A DNA stretch of 10,836 bases, from NCBI GenBank assembly GCA_050122535.1, contig JASFIT010000118.1, positions 1-10,836 on the forward strand, read 5' to 3'. Under the pieces are notes generated by a model. It had not been told where the DNA came from and did not search any database. It worked only from the letters and a program-made list of their open reading frames with translations. Made by a program: the position numbers and the translations under genes. Shown here one piece after another: positions 6,505 through 10,836 of the stretch. Position 1 is the stretch's first letter; every line of letters begins with the position of its first letter. The stretch comes from JASFEQ01 sp050122535. GTDB lineage: Bacteria; Desulfobacterota; DSM-4660; Desulfatiglandales; HGW-15.

Positions 6505-8343
6505 ATGAAAGTCTTATCCATATATGACTACCTCTTCTTTGTTGCGGGCAGTTTTCTGCTTTCCCTGCTCTTGACACCGATTGTCAAGAGGTTGGCTGTG
6601 GCCACCGGACAAGTGGCCGTGCCCAAAGATACCCGGTGGCATAAAAAAGAAACCCCCCTCCTGGGAGGCGTAAGTATATTTTTCTCTTACATGATCGTCT
6701 GGGTATTCGGTGGCCGTTTCGTAGATTTCCCCACCTTTTCATTGCCTTTTCTCCCCATATTGCTATGTGCAACGGGAATTTTCTGCCTGGGCCTGGCAGA
6801 TGACATATTCAACATGGATCCCCAACATAAACTGGCTGGTCAGATTATCATAACCTCCGTACTGGTATTCTTTGGTTTGAGGCTTGAGTGGACCGATTCA
6901 AACACAATTAACGTATTCCTGTCGATTATCTGGGTGGTGGGGATCACCAATGCCTTTAACCTACTAGACAATATGGACGGATTATCGGGTGGTATCGCCG
7001 GTATTGCATGCCTTTTCTTCTTCCTAATTCACTATTTGAACCCTCAAATGAGCCCCTTAGCCGGCCCTATCTTAATTATGAGTGCCATATACCTGGGAGC
7101 AATCTTGGGTTTCTTAATCTACAATTTCAACCCTGCCTCCATATTCATGGGTGATGCGGGGAGCCTTTTCATCGGTTTTGTTCTGGGTTGCATGACGGCC
7201 ATCAGTAATCCTGCTAAGCCTGTCAGTGGAACCACCGGTTACTTGCTTTCCGTTATTGCCATCCCGATTCTCATCGTGTTTATTCCCATTCTGGATACGG
7301 GATTCGTGAGCGTGATGAGGAAGCTTTTCAATCGTTCCATATCCCAAGGGGGGCGGGACCATTCATCTCACCGCATGGTGGCTATTGGGTTTTCAGAGAG
7401 AAAGGCCGTTTTGATCCTCTATGGGTTCGCGGTTATATCAGGTATAATCGCACTGGCCATCGGGCGCTTTGGTACCGGCACCAGCCTGGTGGTTATGGTT
7501 TTTTATCTCCTTTTAGTCCTCTTTTTCTGGATCCATCTGGCCAAGGTGAAGGTATATCCCGAGGAGTCCATCCTAAACCAGACCGATCGGGGCGGCATCA
7601 CGCCGATCCTGATCGAGGTCACCTACAGGAGGAGGCTGTTTGAAGTCCTTCTCGATCTGGTCTTGATCACGGTAGCCTATTACACAGCGTATCTTCTGCG
7701 TTTTGAAGGGGTATTGGGGGGGAATTTTGATTTCTTCTTGAAGTCCCTACCTATCATGATTGCCTCTCAGATTTTTTGGTTCTATATCATGGGAATCTAT
7801 CGTGGCGTTTGGGAGAGCACGAGCCTTAGAGATCTGAATGATTATGTCAAGGCCATAACGGGCGGGACCGTGATGGCCATGCTCATCTTTCTTTTCGCCT
7901 ATCGCTTTTATAGCTTTTCCAGGGCAGTTTTTCTCATATACTGGGTGCTTATGTTTCTCCTTTTGTCGCTTTCCAGGCTCTCCTTCCGTCTGCTCGAGGA
8001 AGGGATCACGAAAAGAAGGCAAGAAGGCAAGCCCACCCTCATCTATGGGGCCGGGATGGGCGGACAGATGACCATGAGAGAAATCGAGACAAACCGAGAT
8101 CTGGGCTTGGCACTGGTGGGTTTTATTGACGATAATCCGCGAAAACAGAAAGGAAGAATTATGGGTTATCCCGTCTTTGGGGGACAAGAGGGGCTTGATA
8201 GGATTATCAAAAAGCACAATATCCAGGAGATCATCATTTCCTTTAAACTGAATGGGGAAGAGAGAAGGAAAGAGGTGAAGAATCTTTGCCGTCAATTGGG
8301 CGTGGAAGTTGAAGTCAAACAGATGAAACTACTAATCAATTAG
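6505..8343 (+). CDS. Fusion: WecA/MraY-type sugar-phosphate transferase + WbpM/PglF N-terminal half
   Basis: A 612-residue membrane protein with two modules. Residues 1 to about 350 form a polyprenyl-phosphate sugar-1-phosphate transferase (Glycos_transf_4, WecA/MraY/TagO superfamily) with about eleven membrane segments. The expected catalytic motifs are present: ADD (98-100) with Lys109, NAFNLLDNMDGL (149-160), FMGDAGSLFIGF (214-225) and DHSSHRM (285-291). It should move a sugar-1-phosphate from a UDP-sugar onto undecaprenyl phosphate, starting O-antigen or capsule. From about 375 the sequence changes to the N-terminal half of WbpM/PglF/CapD-like proteins: four membrane segments (378-397, 412-432, 450-470, 474-494), YRGVWESTSLRDL (432-444), then a Rossmann-like domain with LIYGAGMGGQ (512-521) and VGFIDDNPRKQKG (538-550). 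The protein stops before the SDR dehydratase domain, so it should not be a sugar dehydratase. The start ATG 6505 begins the first hydrophobic segment correctly. Confidence 0.88.
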   Translation: MKVLSIYDYLFFVAGSFLLSLLLTPIVKRLAVATGQVAVPKDTRWHKKETPLLGGVSIFFSYMIVWVFGGRFVDFPTFSLPFLPILLCATGIFCLGLADDIFNMDPQHKLAGQIIITSVLVFFGLRLEWTDSNTINVFLSIIWVVGITNAFNLLDNMDGLSGGIAGIACLFFFLIHYLNPQMSPLAGPILIMSAIYLGAILGFLIYNFNPASIFMGDAGSLFIGFVLGCMTAISNPAKPVSGTTGYLLSVIAIPILIVFIPILDTGFVSVMRKLFNRSISQGGRDHSSHRMVAIGFSERKAVLILYGFAVISGIIALAIGRFGTGTSLVVMVFYLLLVLFFWIHLAKVKVYPEESILNQTDRGGITPILIEVTYRRRLFEVLLDLVLITVAYYTAYLLRFEGVLGGNFDFFLKSLPIMIASQIFWFYIMGIYRGVWESTSLRDLNDYVKAITGGTVMAMLIFLFAYRFYSFSRAVFLIYWVLMFLLLSLSRLSFRLLEEGITKRRQEGKPTLIYGAGMGGQMTMREIETNRDLGLALVGFIDDNPRKQKGRIMGYPVFGGQEGLDRIIKKHNIQEIIISFKLNGEERRKEVKNLCRQLGVEVEVKQMKLLIN

Positions 8344-8368
8344 TTTAGTACAGCGTTAGCCTAAAGCA

Positions 8369-8406
8369 ATGGGGCCGGCGAATGACTTCGCCAGCCCCAT
8401 TTTTTT
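8369..8406 (+). terminator. Rho-independent terminator after the lptF-lptG-GT4-fusion genes
   Basis: The stem ATGGGGC / GCCCCAT and GGCGAA / TTCGCC pair with one C-A mismatch between them and a TGAC loop; seven Ts run directly off the 3' arm (8400-8406). It lies 25 bases past the fusion gene's stop. On the opposite strand the stem is followed by TTGCTTT rather than a T-run, so it should work mainly for plus-strand transcription, though it sits between convergent operons. Confidence 0.92.
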
Positions 8407-8418
8407 CTTCTCATTTAG

Positions 8419-8895
8419 TTATAGAGGACTGAAGTGTTTTATATCGGTGATGGCCCCGATCCTTTCCTTTTTCGGCTTAAGGTTTGCCTTGACTCTCATA
8501 CCGATATGGACTTGGTCAGGTTTTACGCCACCCAGGTAATGAACCACACCCCCATCGGATCCATCCAGTCGCACCATGGCCATGATCACAGGCTCCTTTT
8601 TTGTGGAGCCGTCAAGGTTTTGGTGTAACACCGTAAAGGTGTGGACGGTCCCGGTCGGCTCCACTTTCACATAACTGTCTTCCAGCCTGTCAAAGCATTT
8701 TTCGCAATAGGTCCGGGGAGGAACATAGGTGATGTCACATTTCTCACACCGGGCCCCGAGAAAGGCGCCGCTCTCTTTAAGGCTTCTGAAGTAGGCTTCA
8801 CCAGCCCTGCCATACGTATAGACATACTCGAGTGGAATCTCTCCAGTCCAGTACCCCACATCGGTCGTATTTTGCAAGCGTTCTGTGTGTCCCAT
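8419..8895 (-). CDS. DUF35 zinc-ribbon/OB-fold protein (acyl-CoA-associated), paralogue A
   Basis: A 158-residue protein of the DUF35 family: an N-terminal helix, a rubredoxin-like zinc ribbon and a C-terminal OB fold. The ribbon is intact, with Cys50, Cys53, Cys64 and Cys67 around CEKCDITYVPPRTYCEKC. The OB fold ends in ERIGAITDIKHF. DUF35 proteins form complexes with thiolase-fold enzymes (known examples: ChsH2 with Ltp2, BbsA with BbsB, and the archaeal thiolase/HMG-CoA synthase complex) and often help bind the CoA part of the substrate. It is the last gene of a minus-strand cluster with a second DUF35 gene and two thiolase-like genes. I chose ATG 8895 rather than GTG 8904 because the GTG is part of the Shine-Dalgarno sequence. 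Confidence 0.88.
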   Translation of the reverse strand: MGHTERLQNTTDVGYWTGEIPLEYVYTYGRAGEAYFRSLKESGAFLGARCEKCDITYVPPRTYCEKCFDRLEDSYVKVEPTGTVHTFTVLHQNLDGSTKKEPVIMAMVRLDGSDGGVVHYLGGVKPDQVHIGMRVKANLKPKKERIGAITDIKHFSPL

Positions 8896-8900
8896 GATTT

Positions 8901-8913
8901 TCACCCCCCTCCT
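8901..8913 (-). promoter_or_regulatory. Ribosome binding site that fixes the start of DUF35 paralogue A
   Basis: On the minus strand this reads AGGAGGGGGGTGA, five bases before ATG 8895. Its GGGGGTGA part aligns with the GGAGGTGA core. A GTG at 8904 in the same frame lies inside it and could be miscalled as the start. The site also overlaps the stop codon of the upstream DUF35 gene (8912-8914), suggesting coupled translation. Confidence 0.7.
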
Positions 8914-9433
8914 ATTTAACGACCTTGAAATACTTAATGTCAGTTATGGCTCCGATTCTCTCTTCGGCCTTTTTCCATACCGCCTTGACCTTCATGCCGA
9001 TCTTAAGGTCATAGGGTTCGATCTCATCAATGAGGTGGAGAATTCCCTGGTCCCTTCCCGCACCGTCCAGCTCGATCACAGCCGGGGTGTGGTACCTTTG
9101 ACCCTTTTCCACGCGACTTGCGTCCCAATTTACGTGGCTCACGACGCATGTGAGAATCGTGCCCGTATCTTTCACATAGGTCCACTCATCTGTAGGCTTC
9201 CAGCAGGTTTCACAAAAGAGTCTGGGTGGGACGAGCACACGCTTGCAGCCATGGCACTGCTTCCCGATGATTTTCCCATTCTTCAGTTCTGCCAGATACC
9301 TACCTATGGCCACGCCGTTATCCCAGGCATATTTTAGATTGGGGACGTCGTGTGTGGAAAGCACCTTGCCCTGTTTAATATCTTTCAGACCTATTTTCGT
9401 CGCTGTTTTCTCAATGGCTTTTGCATCTAACAT
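8912..9433 (-). CDS. DUF35 zinc-ribbon/OB-fold protein, paralogue B
   Basis: A 173-residue DUF35 protein, paralogous to the gene immediately downstream. The zinc ribbon has Cys60, Cys63, Cys74 and Cys77 (CHGCKRVLVPPRLFCETC), with the VPPR bridge shared with paralogue A. The C-terminal OB fold ends in ERIGAITDIKYF, nearly identical to A. The N-terminal 45 residues differ from A and may choose the partner. The role is inferred to be the accessory subunit of a thiolase-fold enzyme, binding the acyl-CoA. The gene lies between the thiolase-like gene and paralogue A, all in one direction, with only 16 bases to the next start. It has a strong Shine-Dalgarno and an unambiguous ATG at 9433. Confidence 0.9.
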   Translation of the reverse strand: MLDAKAIEKTATKIGLKDIKQGKVLSTHDVPNLKYAWDNGVAIGRYLAELKNGKIIGKQCHGCKRVLVPPRLFCETCWKPTDEWTYVKDTGTILTCVVSHVNWDASRVEKGQRYHTPAVIELDGAGRDQGILHLIDEIEPYDLKIGMKVKAVWKKAEERIGAITDIKYFKVVK

Positions 9434-9440
9434 GGCTTTC

Positions 9441-9450
9441 TACCTCCTTA
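9441..9450 (-). promoter_or_regulatory. Strong ribosome binding site of DUF35 paralogue B
   Basis: The minus-strand TAAGGAGGTA contains a full AAGGAGGT and ends seven bases before ATG 9433. It supports that start and suggests efficient translation. Confidence 0.85.
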
Positions 9451-9471
9451 GTCCTTCCACCCCCTCCCCAA

Positions 9472-9494
9472 CCCTCCCCCTTGAAGGGGGAGGG
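9472..9494. repeat. Perfect CCCTCCCCCT/AGGGGGAGGG hairpin between thiolase-like and DUF35 genes
   Basis: CCCTCCCCCT (9472-9481) and AGGGGGAGGG (9485-9494) pair perfectly across a TGA loop. In the direction of transcription (minus) no T-run follows, so it is not a classical terminator. It looks like a dispersed repeat of the same C-rich type as the one at 2518-2588. In the transcript it could slow exonucleases or set different levels of the thiolase-like and DUF35 messages. Confidence 0.75.
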
Positions 9495-9511
9495 CAGGTC
9501 GGGATGTTTTC

Positions 9512-10675
9512 TTAAGATCTCATCACCACAACGGTTCCCACCTGCATAAGGTCGCCCCAGGCCTGCGCCAAACCACATGTGGGTTTACCAGGGACCTGAC
9601 GGCCGCCAGCCTCTTCTCTCAACTGCAGGAAGATCTCGACAATCTTCATCAACCCTGCGGCAGCGATAGGATTGCCCACCCCGAGGAGTCCGCCTGATGG
9701 GCAGGTAGGCAGATTGCCATCCCTCTGGGTCACACCGTCTAGGAGCATCTTTACCGATTCACCCCGTTTACAGAGCTGCAAGCCCTCGATGTGGTGGAGT
9801 TCTTTATACGTAAAGGGATCATAGGGCTCGGCCACATGGATCTCTTTGCTAGGTTCCTTTATGCCAGCCATCTCATAGGCATTGCGAGCCGCCACCTCCA
9901 CATAGTCGGGGTAGTATAGGTCTCGATTACACCAGTAAGCCGTATCCAGGCAGTAGCCGATCCCGTCTATCCAGACGGGCTTTTCCGTCACCCTCCGGGC
10001 CACATTCTCGGAGGCAAGGATGATGGCTGCGGCCCCGTCGCTGGTAGGACTGATGTCTAGCCGGTTCACTGGATAGGCCATCATCTCAGAATCTAAGACA
10101 TCCTTCACGGTGATCTTAGCGCCAAGTTGCGCCGAAGGATGATCCAATGCATTTCCTTTATTCTTCACCGCCACCTGGGCTATTTCTTCCTTTGTGTATC
10201 CATGCCTGTGCATGAATCGATGCATTTCAATGGCGAAAATCCATATCAAGGTGGGGTAAAGGGGTTGCTCTGTCGTATGATCAAAAATGGTCAAAAAGGC
10301 CCCCGCAGGATGGGGAAAGGCAGAGGACATCTTTTCTTCTGCAAGCACCAAACAGGTATCAAACATACCAGAGGCCACATGGAACCAGCCGTGAATAGGG
10401 GACATTACCCCGGTTCCTCCGCCCACATAGTGTCTCATGAAAGGCTTCCGAAAAGCGCCAGCCCCATCTGTTAGGTACTCAGAATTCATGTGGACCCCAT
10501 CAAAGGCGTCAGGGGCCGTGCCCAAAGCCACACAATCAATATCCTTTAACGTCATCTCACAGGAATCCAGCGCCATTTTAGAGGCCTCGTAGGCCAGTTC
10601 TTTAGGTGTTTCCTGGGCATAGCGATAGAACTTGGTAATTCCTGCACCAACGATAGCAACTCTTCTCAATCCCAT
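9512..10675 (-). CDS. Thiolase-fold protein lacking the usual catalytic Cys and His
   Basis: A 387-residue thiolase-superfamily protein of the SCP2-thiolase/lipid-transfer type. Family features are RRVAIVGAGITKF (4-16), LDISPTSDGAAAIIL (206-220), EPYDPFTY (283-290) and the C-terminal GGLLGVGNPIAAAGL (328-342). Thiolases carry a nucleophilic Cys in a CaSG/CaTG motif; here the matching stretch is VGGGTGV (84-90), with Gly at the Cys position. The GHP histidine is replaced by Asn335 in GNP. Normal Claisen thiolysis is therefore unlikely. Ltp2, the steroid side-chain aldolase that works with a DUF35 partner, is a known thiolase-fold enzyme using different residues, so a retro-aldol or related lyase on an acyl-CoA is plausible but unproven. 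Two DUF35 genes follow and another thiolase-like gene precedes. ATG 10675 is preferred over GTG 10684, which lies in the Shine-Dalgarno. Confidence 0.85.
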   Translation of the reverse strand: MGLRRVAIVGAGITKFYRYAQETPKELAYEASKMALDSCEMTLKDIDCVALGTAPDAFDGVHMNSEYLTDGAGAFRKPFMRHYVGGGTGVMSPIHGWFHVASGMFDTCLVLAEEKMSSAFPHPAGAFLTIFDHTTEQPLYPTLIWIFAIEMHRFMHRHGYTKEEIAQVAVKNKGNALDHPSAQLGAKITVKDVLDSEMMAYPVNRLDISPTSDGAAAIILASENVARRVTEKPVWIDGIGYCLDTAYWCNRDLYYPDYVEVAARNAYEMAGIKEPSKEIHVAEPYDPFTYKELHHIEGLQLCKRGESVKMLLDGVTQRDGNLPTCPSGGLLGVGNPIAAAGLMKIVEIFLQLREEAGGRQVPGKPTCGLAQAWGDLMQVGTVVVMRS

Positions 10676-10680
10676 GCTTC

Positions 10681-10690
10681 TCACCTCCCC
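10681..10690 (-). promoter_or_regulatory. Ribosome binding site that fixes the start of the thiolase-like gene
   Basis: The minus-strand GGGGAGGTGA matches the anti-Shine-Dalgarno over GGAGGTGA and ends five bases before ATG 10675. An in-frame GTG at 10684 is within this motif, so the longer reading (390 residues) is probably not the real start. Confidence 0.8.
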
Positions 10691-10693
10691 TCT

Positions 10694-10836
10694 TTAGTTG
10701 CTCAGTATGGCGACAGCGCCTGTGGTTGTTGGTAAGCCCCGCCAGCTCATGGCCAGACCGGTCGTCACATCCGGAATCTGATTTAGGCCAGCATCTCCCC
10801 TTAACTGCAAGACCACGTCGAGCACCTTTTGTCCGC
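10694..10836 (-). CDS. C-terminal end of a second thiolase-like protein (5' part outside window)
   Basis: The last 46 codons of a minus-strand gene ending in TAA at 10694-10696. VLDVVLQLRGDAGLNQIP aligns with VEIFLQLREEAGGRQVP of the complete thiolase-like protein downstream, and GLAMSWRGLP aligns with its GLAQAWGDL, so the two are paralogues. As in the neighbour, the fragment has no Cys in the last loop where classical thiolases have CxG. The active-site regions lie beyond the window, so it is not known whether this copy has the catalytic Cys. Its stop is 18 bases from the next ATG, consistent with one operon. Confidence 0.8.
   Translation of the reverse strand, partial: GQKVLDVVLQLRGDAGLNQIPDVTTGLAMSWRGLPTTTGAVAILSN

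Noticed and set aside
7747..8295. A 182-codon minus-strand frame inside the fusion gene
   Set aside because: It lies wholly antisense to the conserved WbpM/PglF-like module, and its product lacks recognisable domains. It follows from the codon pattern of the real gene.
6505..8343. Frameshifted or fused annotation of two separate genes
   Set aside because: The frame is continuous over 612 codons with a natural linker (about 350-375) and no internal ribosome binding site or start near the junction, so a true fusion is the simpler reading.
8885..9337. A 150-codon plus-strand frame opposite the DUF35 genes
   Set aside because: It is antisense to a clear zinc-ribbon/OB-fold gene with a strong ribosome binding site, and its product shows no family features.
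10127..10474. A 115-codon plus-strand frame opposite the thiolase-like gene
   Set aside because: It is the antisense shadow of the conserved thiolase fold region, with no independent coding evidence.

Overview
The window looks like chromosomal DNA from a Gram-negative, probably anaerobic member of the former Deltaproteobacteria (Desulfobacterota). This is inferred from three things. There is an LptF/LptG pair, so the cell has an outer membrane with lipopolysaccharide. There are clusters of thiolase-like and DUF35 proteins. The gaps between genes are filled with dispersed palindromic repeats that, from memory, are common in that group. No plasmid, phage or transposase gene is present.

Layout. 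(1) 1-873, + strand: the end of an unidentified gene, translationally overlapped by a class I SAM-dependent methyltransferase. (2) 874-1233: about 360 bases without a credible gene, made of short hairpins and dispersed repeats. (3) 1234-2439, - strand: a GT4 glycosyltransferase resembling the WaaG lipopolysaccharide-core branch. (4) 2440-2707: a divergent intergenic region built from two back-to-back palindromic repeats, each interrupted by an extra segment. (5) 2708-8343, + strand: lptF, lptG, a GT4 glycosyltransferase, and a 612-residue membrane protein joining a WecA/MraY-type sugar-phosphate transferase to the N-terminal half of a WbpM/PglF-type protein. A T-tailed hairpin terminator follows. 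A phased ACTTTAG tandem repeat separates lptG from the glycosyltransferase. (6) 8419-10836, - strand: an operon of two thiolase-like proteins (the first cut by the window edge) and two DUF35 zinc-ribbon/OB-fold proteins, converging on region 5.

How the genes fit together. Regions 1-5 read as a cell-surface polysaccharide/lipopolysaccharide neighbourhood. The fusion protein would load the first sugar-phosphate on undecaprenyl phosphate, the adjacent GT4 could add the next sugar, the minus-strand GT4 could act on core or O-chain, and LptFG would extract finished LPS from the inner membrane. Region 6 is unrelated acyl-CoA metabolism: DUF35 proteins normally form complexes with thiolase-fold enzymes. 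The complete thiolase here lacks the usual catalytic Cys and His, which suggests a non-standard lyase or aldolase-type reaction.

Most notable points: the WecA/WbpM-N-terminal fusion, the catalytically atypical thiolase with doubled DUF35 partners, the 9/9/10-spaced ACTTTAG array, and the interrupted intergenic repeats. I found no clear sign of a wholly new defence or mobile system.
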